A DNA stretch of 64,000 bases. Source: Chrysaora quinquecirrha (Eukaryota > Cnidaria > Scyphozoa > Semaeostomeae > Pelagiidae). The notes under the pieces were generated by a model. The model made no database searches. It was not told the DNA's origin and was given only the letters and a program-made list of their open reading frames with translations. Both the position numbers and the translations under genes were made by a program. Positions 43,850 through 56,140 of the stretch are shown here, piece after piece (positions within the stretch are counted from its first letter, which is position 1; every line of letters begins with the position of its first letter). Location of the stretch: positions 81,869 through 145,868 of the forward strand of contig JACTAT010000262.1 in NCBI GenBank assembly GCA_014526335.1. The letters run 5' to 3'.

Positions 43850-46800
43850 ATGTCGAAAACTCTGGTAAGAGCTGAGATTGAGAAGCTAAAGATAGGAGTG
43901 AAGGCAGCGATTGAAGCTGTTGATGCCCTAAAGGTGCCATGTAAGGATGCAAAGGAGCTGGAAAGTTTTGGCAAAAAGTTGAACCCATTAGCCCGTTTCT
44001 CATCTTTATGTGACGAATTTGAAAACATTGAAGAAACTTGTGATAATAAAGCGACGAAGGCAGCTATTTGTGATACTTATAATTATATAAGTTTGCATTT
44101 AGCAGAACAAGTGAAATTATTTCTTAAAAAATCTATGAAGTCATATCCGGAAATTTTTGATGCGAAAAATGGAAACAAGGTATCAAATTAAATTATTGCT
44201 ATTTGCTATTAATTCCACCTTTTGAGTTTTTTGAAAATATTTTTAATAAGAAACTAAAAAATTGATCGAGTACTGAAAGTTTCTTAAAATTTTTAGATTT
44301 TGAGTACTGAAAGTTTCTTAAGAGTTTCCTGAATATTCTTACAGGCAACATAGTTATTCTATCGGAATGATGTACCAAACCCATTTATCGATTGCATTTG
44401 AATGCATTTGGGTTTCTTGTTTATCTGCTTGTCACAGAAATGCTTTATTACAGAAGAAACACAGGAAACAAAAGAAATTTTTTTTGCTGTCTGAGGTGAA
44501 AAGTTTCCTTTGTGAAAAATTTCCAGTACTGGAGTTCCTTAAGTTTTTTGCAATTCGAGAGTCTGGGTTTCTTATAAAAAAATATGTGTACAGTACGCAG
44601 GGCCAAAACAAACTCATACACTCCCCCTTTTTCAGGGGCTCAGATGGTACCCAATTGCTGGGACTTTGCTGGAGCAGTGAGCACCTTATGGACCAGATGC
44701 CCTTCCGTACATCCACAAATAGCTCTACCAGGGCTTGAACCAAGGACCCTGTGCACCAGAGTCCAAGCACTCCCCATTGATCCATGGCACCAATGTTATT
44801 AGGTATTTCAAGAACAATAGAGAAAAAGCCCCCCTAAAATTTTCTACTTTCTAGAAAAATCTCATCTACTGTAGAAAATGGTATTACTTTTTTGACTTTT
44901 ACATTGTAATGATATATAAAGTTATTATATCATAGCATTTGGTTAAACTTTATAGGTAGAATATACGGAAATTGGTACAATATGCATAAATTTGCCTATA
45001 AAAGCAAAAGACATCCCAGCCTCAATTGGATTTTATTGCTGCACATTGTTATCAATATTGGTTAATATAACTGACAAACATGAAGAAACACAGAGAGCTT
45101 GCTGTCATGATGGACTCATTTCATTTATTGTTCAAGACGTTTTTCCAGTGCTCACTAATATCGACTGGGATAAGGTATCATATTATCAATGTATATGGTA
45201 ATTTTTTCTAAGATGGGCTTTAAGATTGGTATACAACTGGGAACATGTTCGGTGGTTCAAATTCTCCCAAAGTATTGACAAATTTTAAAACATCTCTCTC
45301 GCAGAAACCTCTCTCTTTCTCTTAACACCCTCTTTGAGCTGGAGGAGTATTCAAATAAACAGTGATATAGAGCATTTAAATGGGCCCCAAGATGTGATAG
45401 ATAATGAATACATTTTCTTGTTGAAGTTGAAAAATTTGAGCACATAATGGGTTTCTTACTTTCTTTTTAGGGCACAATGAGAGAAGAGCTAATGAACAGA
45501 TCAATGGATATTGTCTACAATTGCTGTAAATTGCCAGCCAATCACAAATGCTATGAAGATGCAAATGCAGTTGATGTGCTTATCAAAATGAGAGCAGAAA
45601 CAAATCATTTGGAAGGAAATGACATGAATACAACTGCACTTCTTACATTAGGGTTTCTACTTGATGAATCAAATAATGACAAAATAGTATTTGGGAATGG
45701 TATGTGACTCATTTCTCTTTTCTGTCCAATATGCCACTTTATCTGCTTTGTCGGTGACAACACAATGTATTGCTTCAGACTCTATGTCTCATCTTCATCT
45801 ACTTGTTCTACTTGGTGAAAGTGTGAAGGGTTCTCACACCAAATTATTCTCCATGTATCAAAATAGATTATGAAAGATTATTCGGGAACGGTATGTGATT
45901 CATTTCTCTTTTCTGTCCAATATGCCATTTTATCTGCTTTGTCTGTGGGACAACCTATTGGTTCAGACCCTATGTTTCATCTTCATCTACTTGTTTTACT
46001 TGGTGAAAGTGTGAAGGGTTCTCACACCAAATTCTTCTCCATGTATCAAAATAGATTATCATAATCTTTCATAATGAAAGATTATTCGGGGACGATATGT
46101 GATTCATTTCTCTTTTCTGTGCAATATGCCACTTTATCTGCTTTGTCTGTGACACAACGTATTGCTTCAGGCACTTAGGACTGAAGAGTACCTATGTCCT
46201 CTTTTACCACAACCACGCATTTTGTTTGTTTAGGATTGTGTTTTCTTGTTTTGAACTCAAGTCTCAAGTGAAGATAATACTGTATTTTTAGGTTTCCCTA
46301 ACTTTGAGGGTCATTTAGGGGTTCCAGGGAATATGGGAACATGTGAAATGTGTCCAGCAACAAGGGAACATGGGAAAAATAAAAAGGCAAAACGGAACAT
46401 CAGGTAAAATCCTCTCTATCAACGGGAACTTTCAGAAGCGTCTTTCTTAGTCATTCATTTTTCTAGTTTCATTTGTGTTTCTAGTTATCTTGTTCACTCA
46501 AATCATTCCCTTCCAGTTATCATTATGACTTCTTTTACGACAAACACGGGAAAGTTCGACATGGGGAGAGAAAAATCCAAAGGGGAATTGTTCGAAATAG
46601 ATTGAAATAGAAATAGAAAAGTTCGAAATAGAAAAGTTTGAGATAGAGAAGTTCGAGATACCGAAAGAAAATTAGGTAATAGTCACCCAAAGTGTCCATC
46701 GGACCGGGACTTCAATTCGAGATAGAAGTCAGTGAAGATAGAAAGGGTTTAGAGTTGTCTGTATCTTTTACAAAAGCAGGTGCCAAAACTGCATTAAGGT

Positions 46801-49800
46801 AGGAGAAGGTATCATTCAGATAGCTACGAAGTATTTACTGACAGACTTATACTCGATAAACAGACAAATACAACTTTCAATTGGTAGGTATCGTACTCAT
46901 GTAGCATCTAAACTGCAGTAATATTTGCTGTAGAGAGTCTTTGGTGCTATAGAGGTATCAAGATTGTGGGTATGCATTTTTAGAGACCCATAGATATCTC
47001 CGAAACGTTATGAAAGTTTCTAATGAAATCTGTTCTTTCAGCAACTGTCGAAACGCTGATAAAATATCTCAAAAGATGTCTGCAAAGATCAGATCATGTT
47101 GCGTTTGGTTTCCATGCAGAAGAACTGGCAAATGGCTTACAACATCTTTCGGTTCCCGATGACAATAAGATATTGGTAAGATTGAATTATTAGTAAGTCT
47201 GTCATCAGTCATGGTCCACAGCAATAAAGCAACAGCGGTTTCTTTTGGGTTTCTTTTCTTTCATTCTATATGGCTCAGTATATCCTTGATTATAAGACCT
47301 TCTCGTTCCACCAACTAGTTCAAGCAACATATTACAGCCCCATTAACATTCACGTGCTATTTTTTCTGGTATCTGTGCCAATTTCGCCCCTGCTTGAACT
47401 ACCTCTTCAGTTTCCCCGGCACGGATAAAAATGAGTACGTTTCAATCGCTTACACTGTGATATTTATCCGAGGCCGTGCCAATTTTTTTGGTGCCCGTAT
47501 CAATGTTATCCGTGCCGTGCCTTGCTATTATAGATTTTTGAATGTATTCTTTCGACTTTTAAAAGCTTCAAAAGAATGGAAATATTGAAAATAGCAGAGT
47601 TAAAAGTGAGATTCTCTGTAAGTCTGCGAAATTTCCCACCTGCACTGCGAAGCCTATGAAATCCGAAATTTTTAATGAAAGATGCCAAAAAGGAATACGT
47701 TTTGCAAAGTCTGCACACAACAGAAGAGGCAAAAAATATGCCAAACGACTACACCTTTAATAAGCACCCAACTAGCCTTTAACAGCCCAGCAACTACTTT
47801 CCACTATCATCTTACTAACATCGTAAATTGTCCTCCCGATTTGATTTCAGAGATTAGCAGAATGACTTCCAAGAATCTTAGTGTAGACAAATGCTTGATA
47901 ATTGTATTTCCCTTCTTGTTTTAGATTTGCAACCAAGGAGGCCATGAGGTATTAGCAAGCCTGTTGCTTAATGCAATCAATAATGCAGAGATCATTTCCT
48001 CGTGTAATGCATTATGGAGTCTTTGCTTCTCAGAGAAAGGAAGACAGCTGACACAGAATAATCAAGATTTGATAACAAAACTGAATCAACTAAGGGTAGG
48101 TGATATTACATAAACATGAAAAAGATTAAGATCTGAGTTGAGTTGATTTTTAGTTTTTAAGGCGATAATCGAATTATATTCTAGGACAGGAACTGTCAAA
48201 TGGCAACAGCCAAAAATTCGACTATGGCATGAATCGTTTTGCATTTGTAGAAATATCTTAATCCTTTCGAGGAGTTGAAGGTGCTGTGATATCGTGGTCT
48301 AATCCAGCTAGCTCGTGGTTCCAGGAGTTTGGTTAGTTCGGGGTTCGAGCCCCAGCGGCGGTAATGTCACAGCCGGGGTCGAGGTATCCTTAGTTCATCT
48401 ACTTCTGACATCCAAGCGTCTATGGGCACCACCATTTCACCTTCACCTTTAGGACTTCATGACTGAATTGTCCCTGGTAGATATATCTCTTTCGAGGTCA
48501 CATTGTATTTGCTTAGCTTAGTTGATGCATCTATGACTTAACTAACAAGCCATTCTGTTTTGTACTTTTGTAGGAGAGTGAAATACTGCCTGTGAAAGAA
48601 GCTGCAGTTGGTGTATTATGGCAGTTAAAACATGCAGAAGAGAATGAAGACGAATCAGCGGTGCAAGGTGAGCACTTGAGATGTATCAAGCAATGAGTTT
48701 TCAATAATTGATCAAATACCACGTATGAATGCAATTTACAAAATGGGCGCCAAAATATCTGAGCTTCCTAGCAAGAGCGATTAGTGTGTGGAAGTATAAA
48801 AAGAGGAGTTTATGCGACAACTTCAAAAGCCAATGTCGGCTTTATTCAGCCAACAATAAACTGAGTTAGTCGTGGATTCCACCAAAAATGCTTGATTGGT
48901 TGAGTTACAGCTTGGTTGGCTGTTTAATGCTTCTTTGGTGTTAGTAAATGAAAGTATTTGCCCTATGGACTATGTGTGTGCGTGTGTTGCAGTTGCGTTT
49001 AGACTCATTTACATATGTCTTGGAGATCGTTGGTTACTTCATTTTTGAATTAGGCTCGTACCAAGTGATCCCTTCCTCGCAGGTCCGGTTAATGTTTTCA
49101 TACTTTTCGATCGACCTATGCAATAAATAACAGAGAAACCACATTTCTCATTCCCCGATGATGAGACACAGATCTCTCCCGAAATTTTGCCCTAATAAAT
49201 ATAAAAGGCTTGTCATGATAAGCGGGGATTATCATTAATACGGTGATTCTTTTCGCTTTTGGCTTTCCTGCGGTAGCAAAGTACTGGAGGTTGGGGAACA
49301 ACTTTGCAGTCGAAACTTACACCGTTGGTAAGATGTTTCAAAGCAGAGTCTCAGTTTGACAATGCTGTAACTTCTCTTTCTCTTGGCGTCTTCCAATGGT
49401 GGCCCTTTCATTTGTTTCTTAGATGGTTTAGCAAGAGACGAAATAAACAGTTCAGGCCATATCATGTTGAGTTACCAATGGGACAATCAAAAGATGGTGG
49501 TACAAATAGCCAATAGTTTATCAAAAAGAGGCTACAACATATGGCTAGATGTTGAGAAGATTCAAGGCAATATCATGGATGCCATGGCTGAAGCAGTGGA
49601 ACAAGCATCCGTTATTATTGTTTGTATTTCAAGAAAATACAAAAACAGTGCCAATACAAGAGCAGGTAAGCATCAGGTAATATTAAGAAAAAATTCGAAG
49701 AAAACCGCAGACTCAGAATAAATTTAAGAATGAAGAAACAGACGGTAAATAGCCTATTCGCTACGGGCCCATCGTCTAACTTGCAAGCTGAAAGCCTGAC

Positions 49801-52800
49801 AGGTAGGCTTTGCAACCAACAGGGTACCGATGAAAGTACGTCTGAGTCAATGACGTCGGACTAGGTCCTAGCCATTCTTGCCCCATGTGTCACTTAATGT
49901 CAGACAAAATGGGCACGACAGGACGTCTGCGTCAACCTTCGAGACATTTCGAGCCTCTACCATGTCGTATAGTTGGCACGGTGCAGTTTTTTCGACTTTG
50001 AGCCTGGCACGACGTCTGAATTGAATAGGTTCTAGGAATTCTTCTTCCATGTGAACGCGATGGTTTCTCAAAATGTACCACTTAATTTCAGACAGAATGG
50101 GCACGACAGGACGTCTGAATCAATTGTCGTGCTGTGTAGAGCCTGTGCCGTGCCATATTGCTGGCACGGTGCGAGCCTTTGCGATTCTGAGCCTGACATG
50201 ACGTCTTAATAGGGCCTAGGCATTCTTGTCCCATGTGCCACTCAATTTCTCAAATGTGCTACTTAATGTCAGACAAAATGGACACGACAAGACGTTTTAA
50301 TCAATCGTCGAGAAGTGTCAAGCCTGTACCGTGCCATACAGTTGGCACGGTGCGAGGCTGTGTGACTTGAGCCCTGCTTGGGGGTATGAATAGGGCCAAG
50401 GCATAATGTGCCACTCAATGTTAGACAAAATGGCACGAGTGGACGATAAGTGTCAAACCTGTGCCGTGCCATATAGTTGATTCGGTGCGAGCTATTGCGA
50501 CTCTGAGCCTGGCACGGCGTATGAATAGGGCCAAGGCATTCTTGTGCCAGCAAATTTTCCACACTTCATATCAATTTCAATGTTGTTGAGAAGGAAAGTG
50601 TTTGTTTAAATAAACTGATGTAGGAAATTGTACTTTGCAGAAGCCGACTATGCATTTCAATTGAAGAAGAAAGTGATACCATTGATGATGGAGAAGGATT
50701 ACATTCCTGATGGTTGGATTGGTTTGCTTCTTGGCAGCAAATTACGAATGGATTTCACATCGTTGGATTTATTTAATCATAATATTGATCTCTTGTGCAA
50801 GCAGTTGGATACGTTGTGTCCAGTCAATGAAGCATTAGTAGTGCCACAAGTTGCAGTGAACGTCGATGAACCAAATTTACGAGGACAAGAGCCTTATTTT
50901 GGTAATTTGCTGATCTTCTTAGAATTTCACAATTATCTTTCCATAGCCTCTCGGACACCATGATGCTGAACATGAAACGTAAAGGAATTGTATTGATGCT
51001 TTTTTCATAAGCTTCACCGTATTTTGGACGTTAGCATTGGGCTATTGGGTTATCTCTGTCCTATAGATTCGTATGAAATCTGGCACCCTTCCTCGGAGGT
51101 TTTGGGAATGCACTTGGCATATAAGATCTTATGGAAGTGGACCCACCGGGGCATTTTGTCACTACCAAACGTTTACAATTACGTTTTGTCCACTTCGCAA
51201 TATCTTTAGTATTTGGAACTGATGCGTCTAAGTCTAAGAGAATAATGTTCATCTGTCTTTGCTTTCTTTCGATGATAGTCTGGCAGTTATTGTAGTTATA
51301 AGAGTGTTTCTAAAGTGCCGCTAGCACATTTGAGCTTCAAAACTAAGCACCAGCCAGCGACGTGTTAAAACCAGACTTAACCAATCTCTAGCGATGTTTA
51401 GTTGCCATTGTCCCCTTTGTTTATCGGTGGGGGTAGCGAAAGCGATTGGTACGACTAACGTTCCACGAGATCCGGTGACTAAGTTTCACAGCTAAGTGAA
51501 GCATTTGCATGCAACGCACGAAGCCACACTGGTCGTATGATTGTCTCCCATTTTCTCCTACAATGATTTCGAATATTTTAAATCTTGTCGATCCGAGATT
51601 TCAATCTTTTTACCTGACTGTCGAATATTGATATGTTTCTTATAGGTCATCATCCGTTAACTTTATTTGATACTACTGATGCTGGCCTGAAATCTCCATC
51701 ATCTAGTTGCATGAATGGTGAAAAAATGGATGAGATATCTCAGTGGCAGAACAGCCAAGTTGTCGAGTGGTTTCAACAGAATTCAATGAAAAAGTAAGAC
51801 ATCTTTCTGAAGATTTTATGGAAGAATTCTACTGTTGCACTACGAATGATCCAGTTAGTGCTGTGGAAGGATATCTTGAGTATCATGCCGTGTAGGGATC
51901 GAAGCATCTTCTGTTTAATTAAAGATTTTGTGAAAGAAATGTGCAGCAGTTTGAAGGACGTTATCAGAATTCTGGTAATTGTGTAGGGATATCTTAAGTA
52001 TCGTACTGTGTAGGGTTTCAAATACTTAATAATAGATGCCATTAGTACGAGGGATAGCATTCTTTAGGGCTTCTTAAGAGTTACTCTGCGTTGGCTAGGT
52101 CAGAACTGTATGGAGCGCGGATTATTCAGTGCAGTAAATAAGAGGATATTTCCCGTTGTTCTCGTGTTATTGGTTATGATCGGTAAACAGAGCAAGATGC
52201 CATTAATATCTCGAAGAGTGGAAACTTTGATTCAATGCCCCGATATCTTCATTCCCTTTTTTGCAGAGTTTTGTTTACTCAAAAAATTGTCTTTAATATT
52301 TCAGATTTATAAAAGAAGGAAGATTAAAGAAATTAACTGGAGTTCACCTTGTCATGCTGTATAAACTGCGAAGAGAGGTTTGTCAAAATACCAGATTTCC
52401 TTAACTTGACATGTCTTTATCTATCCCCGGAACGAGTTCTGAAATTGCTGAAAATAAAAAATTTGAACACATAGTAGCACTGAAAACACAGAGAAACGTG
52501 CAAAGAAAAAAATTGCGTGTTTTTCATACACGCAAATTCAAAATTGCGAGAAACAGCGGAAACATCTCTGGGCATACTTAAAACCTTTTCTCGTCTGACA
52601 CTCCATGGAGTATAAACGTCAGAAGCAGATCGAAACGATAGACTAAGGCGGAATTTTTACCCAGATGCGGATCGAAATGCACCAATTGGAAAGTGAAGCC
52701 GAATTGGCATTGTGTTTTAAACACCAATCAGCTTACGGGATACAGCGGGAAGATCAGAAAAATAAATTTTCACTGCAATGAAACAAAAATTAACGAACTC

Positions 52801-52989
52801 AAACCTCAACTCAGACCAAAGGTTCCTTATATACAACGTGCAGTTTAGTATTTTTACCAGACTTTACAAATTCTTTTCTTTTTGCAGTGTTCGAAGTATT
52901 ACTACAACAACACGATGTCGCAGCTGGGTTTCTGTGATCTTTTAGATTTTCTAACATTTACACATCAAATTGATAAACTAATGGAGTGA
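43850..52989 (+). CDS. TIR gene B: ARM-like repeats, TIR and SAM-like domain (11 exons, complete)
   Basis: Exons: 43850-44179, 44956-45174, 45471-45699, 47042-47175, 47925-48095, 48574-48667, 49423-49665, 50641-50901, 51646-51793, 52305-52377, 52888-52989. All junctions are GT-AG and phases close to 667 codons plus stop. Residues 1-110 form a helical N-domain (IEKLKIGVKAAIEAVDALK); 111-392 are armadillo-like helices (NALWSLCFSEKGRQL, EAAVGVLWQLK); 393-560 are TIR: HIMLSYQWDNQKMV (strand A/box 1), YNIWLDVEKIQGNI (BB loop), SVIIVCISRKYKNS, then A-E-A-D-Y-A-F; 560-667 is a SAM-like module (W.NSQVVEWFQQ..MKKF, LKKLTGVHLVMLYKLRRE). E474 sits where SARM1 has its catalytic Glu642. Known TIR enzymes cleave NAD+; here that activity is inferred. 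Domain order ARM-TIR-SAM differs from SARM1 (ARM-SAM-SAM-TIR). An ATTAAA at 53016 may be the poly(A) signal. Confidence 0.88.
45690..46150. repeat. ~195 bp tandem triplication spanning the exon 3 donor of gene B
   Basis: Three copies start at about 45690, 45885 and 46085. The first includes the real exon end and donor (GGGAATG|GTATGTGACTC). Copy 2 keeps GGGAACG|GTATGTGATTC. Copy 3 has GGGACGATATGTGATTC with the GT lost. Gene C has a single copy here, so the expansion is specific to B. Confidence 0.88.
48275..48500 (+). repeat. tRNA-derived SINE copy (family S2)
   Basis: ATCGTGGTCTAATCCAGCTA (A-box region) and GGGGTTCGAGCCCCAGC (B box). Intron 5 of gene B. The orthologous copy sits at 61195-61400 in gene C, so it predates the duplication. 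Confidence 0.65.
49865..50560. repeat. ~170 bp tandem array with GTGCCA..TGGCAC hairpins, gene B TIR intron
   Basis: Repeated blocks share GTCAGACAAAATGG, CACGACAGGACGTCTG, GCCGTGCCATA..GTTGGCACGG and GAGCCTGGCACG. Each unit can form a hairpin between GTGCCA and TGGCAC. It lies between the two TIR exons of gene B; the homologous array in C spans 62755-63895. Confidence 0.8.
52540..52740 (-). repeat. Dispersed repeat R copy
   Basis: Minus-strand copy with TTCAAAATTGCGAGAAACAG, CGTCTGACACTCC, GATGCGGATCGAAATGCACC and AGTGAAGCCGAATTGGC. It is one of the fullest copies of R and lies in the last intron of gene B. Confidence 0.65.
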
Positions 52990-54153
52990 TTGCGTGCAAC
53001 AAACAGTTTACTTTAATTAAAGATGTAGAAATAATCAGAGGTAATCTGAGATATTAATACGACCAGGATATGTCCCAACACGTTACCTTTGGCTCAACGC
53101 TGTACCAACTAAGCCAGCTACCTAACCACAGGATCCCAGCAAGTCCTGAGTCGCAGCAATAGCTCGCATTGCCCATCTTATCCATCAGCTGCAAGATGCC
53201 ATCACAACCAACCTTCACAAAACTATACGGCCTGCCAGACGAAAGGAAATCGTAGGCTTGTTTGCTGTAAATTTATTGCCTTCTGGTCCATTTCACTTTC
53301 AAACCCTCTGCAGTTTGAGCAATTTGGCTTCCAGCCTGTTAGACGTGCGCTTCATAACACACTAAAACTTTGAAAGCCTATTTAGTTTTAGCTTTAAAAC
53401 AGATGTTCGCATTCCTGAACTTTTGTAACTTGTCTTCACCAAATTAGCTTAAGTTTTTTTACGTTAAAGAATAGAATATTTTTAATATCTAACATTTTAT
53501 ATTTAGAAATTATAATTGCACCTGAATTTCTCAGTAACATTATGGCCATTAAACTTGAGACAAGTTGCAAAAATATGACAATAGATTAATTTTATATTCT
53601 CTATTCATAGTTATAGAGCATATTCATATTTCTCTATTCATTCTATTCTTGATTTAACTGAATATTCTTAAGGTACAAGAGCTAAACCTGTTGTCAGACG
53701 CAACAGACTGGGTTAAATTTTTCCAGAAATTGGCAAATGTGTTTGATAACTGGACTCCCCTTATTTTCATTGCATCAAGATGAAGATCCCATACCTAATA
53801 CAACATCTACCATTTTCCAGAAAAAGTTCACACAATCCCAAACCTCCAGCAGCTAGTTTACTTGTACTTAACAAGAAAAATTGCAAAAACATACTATAAT
53901 TACCAAATACCTTGTAAGCAGGTAGACAGAGTATTTCCAGAATGAGGAAGAAAATTTGAGTATTTCCATTTCTTTCATTCTATTTACATTTCTCTGTAAC
54001 TTGTCTCAAAACAATTTCTGTTAATCATGAATGTTTTCCTCTAGCTTTTTTTTAGTAATACATCATATTCAGAGCAATAAATATGATTATGATTATGATA
54101 AATATGATTTTCTACCACACCATAGCATTTTATATTAAAACCTTTTGAAGACG
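52990..54153. other. Intergenic between TIR genes B and C (first part)
   Basis: Includes the 3' flank of gene B and a tRNA-like minus-strand fragment near 53090-53150 (CTCAACGCTGTACCAACTAA). A degenerate piece of the 13345-type element lies near 53800-53850. No gene seen. Confidence 0.45.
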
Positions 54154-54155
54154 TA

Positions 54156-55230
54156 CACTACCGTTCGAAAAGTTTGAAACGCTCGCTTAAAAATGGCCGC
54201 CAACAGCGGCCAAGGGCCTAATCCAAGAAATTTTCATTTTAAAAATCAGAGGTCATGCGACCATTATCTTGCTAAGTTTCGGAGGGAAAGTGTTCGTCAC
54301 TGGACTCGCCATCATTTAAAGTTGAAGGGAGAAGATAATTTCAATAGTATAAAAGAAAAATACACAAAAACTGAGAAGCTTTGCCTTCATAAACCAAGGG
54401 AAAATTTTTTAGGACTACTGATCTGAAGTCATGGGAAAGAGAAGGGTTTCGTTACTCCAAGATGGAAAATTTTGCAGTTATTTTAAGCCCAGTTGTTTTA
54501 GCTTTTCCGTTGTAGTAAAAGTTTTCCTGAAATATCGATTTTTACAAAGTTAATCAGGGTTAAAGTTTTCTAAACATTTTTCAGGTGAGTGAACTTATAA
54601 CATGACAGAAGAGTGTGGTTTTTCAAATATCGTTCTGCTCCCTTGTAAAATGACTGATGACTCTTAAAATTTTGATAAAATACTGCTCATTTATTCTAGT
54701 TTTCGAATATGTGTTTGAATTGTTTTGATCTTGCCTCTTTTTTAGTCTAATACCTGACAAAACATTTGTTGTTGAAAAAGACCCTTTAAAAATGGCTCAC
54801 CTGAAAAATGTTTAGAAAATTTTAATCCTGATTAACTTTGTAAAAATCGATATTTCAGGAAAACTTTTACTACAACGGAAAAGCTAAAACAATTGGGCTT
54901 CAAATAACTGCAAAATTTTCCATCTTGGAGTAACGAAACCCCTCTCTTTCCCATAATTTCAGATCAGTAGTCCTTAAAATCTTTTCCTTGGTTTTTGAAG
55001 GCAAAGCTTCTCAGTTTTTGTGTATTTTTCTATTATACCATCGAAATAATCTTCTCCTTTCGATTTAAAATGATGGCGAGTGCAGTGACGAACATTTTCC
55101 CGCCGAAACTTAGCAAGATAATGGCCGCATGACCTCTGACTTTTAAAATGAAAATTTCTTGGATTAGGCCCTTGGCCGCTGTTGGCGGCCATTTTTAAGC
55201 GACCGTTTCCAAACTTTTCGAACAGTAGTG
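54156..55230. mobile_element. 1.08 kb Tc1/mariner-type palindromic element with TA duplication
   Basis: TA (54154-54155), then CACTACCGTTCGAAAAGTTT; the right end is AAACTTTTCGAACAGTAGTG, then TA (55231-55232). The inverted arms extend almost to the centre (about 450 bp each), so matching open frames appear on both arms (54193-54426, 54974-55324); these are not genes. No transposase. Inner motif TCAGGTGAGTGAACTT relates it to 27696-28775. Confidence 0.87.
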
Positions 55231-55236
55231 TAGTAA

Positions 55237-55919
55237 TAGACTGATTACATTCCTCCCACTCTTTCGGAAACAGCTCATAACAACTACAACAACATAATCG
55301 CTGTTTCCTCGGAGTGGGACTCATAATCTATAAGTCAAAAAGTCGGCCTGATATGCCAACTTTCTGGCATATCCAATCAGAATGCAGAACAGCCCGAATC
55401 TACAGCAGTGATTGGCTTATCTATTACTCCCACCTTTTCCATCTCTAGTTTCCCCAATGGCCGCCGAGCTTCGAGCAGCTTCGCCACAGCTTTTTCGGGG
55501 CAGAAAAGACAACCTTCCACCTGTATATATATAATCCCCATACTAATAGTTAATAAAAACGTTCGTTTTAGTACTAATGATTTCGTTTTTAATTTTTGAG
55601 AGCAAAAAGTACGAATTTAGAGACGTTTTAGGGTCGGCTGTCAAGTCAAATTTTAGGCCGCTCGGATGACATAGCTTTCTCGCGTGCGAAAAGAGGAATT
55701 AATGAACTTGGATGCATTTTGGGCTCAAATGAAGTTAGGAGAAGCAATTTTCTCTGTACAACTAAATTTGTTTGTATGTTGCAAACCGAAAAATACAGAT
55801 TTGGGCAAGTTTTAGGGTGAAAATTAGGCCGACTTTTTGACTGAAAGTTTATGAGTCGTAGTTGGAGCGGGGTGGTGGGGTGTGGAGGAGCGTAGACTAC
55901 GACGAATGTAATAAGTCTA
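55237..55919. mobile_element. TAGACTTATTAC-family MITE carrying a nested element
   Basis: TAGACTGATTAC at the left and GTAATAAGTCTA at the right. Exact 9 bp GTGTAGTAA duplications lie at 55228-55236 and 55920-55928. The outer 145 bp match the 13199-13336 copy in inverse orientation; the extra 538 bp are a second element (55319-55856). It was inserted over the right boundary of the Tc1-like element, so it is younger. Confidence 0.87.
55319..55856. mobile_element. Nested element with ACTCATAA..TTATGAGT ends
   Basis: Inverted ends ACTCATAATCTATAAGTCAA and TTGACTGAAAGTTTATGAGT, followed inward by AAAGTCGGCCT and AGGCCGACTTT. It interrupts the outer MITE relative to its intact copies, giving a three-level nest with the Tc1-like element. 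Class unknown. Confidence 0.72.
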
Positions 55920-56140
55920 GTGTAGTAATGCATGCAAATAAAATGCTGGTTTTCGTGGTCAGCATTTTCGTCTATTTTTTATTTACATCGATGAAATAAT
56001 GGCTGGTTGCTAAAATTTGTTTGCCCGCGATCGGAAATGAGAATTATGATTGAATTTTGTGGACGGAAAAACCCCAGAAAGAAATAGGCCCGTTGACAAG
56101 GAGGAAATAAGAAAGCATAGCTTCATTGATTAAACACAAA

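Noticed and set aside
48275..48380. Functional tRNA gene from A/B box match
   Set aside because: Several diverged copies of the same sequence occur in introns and no cloverleaf could be drawn convincingly; a SINE is the better reading.
48948..49130. 60-codon frame repeated identically at 61843-62025 as a conserved gene
   Set aside because: It lies in the intron before the first TIR exon of B and C; identity reflects the shared duplicated or converted block, which is equally identical outside the frame.
49865..50560. CRISPR-like repeat array
   Set aside because: Units are ~170 bp, unevenly diverged and in a eukaryotic intron.
54193..55324. Two similar frames starting MAANSGQGPNPRNFHFK on opposite strands
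   Set aside because: They are the two inverted arms of the same palindromic element, not a gene pair.
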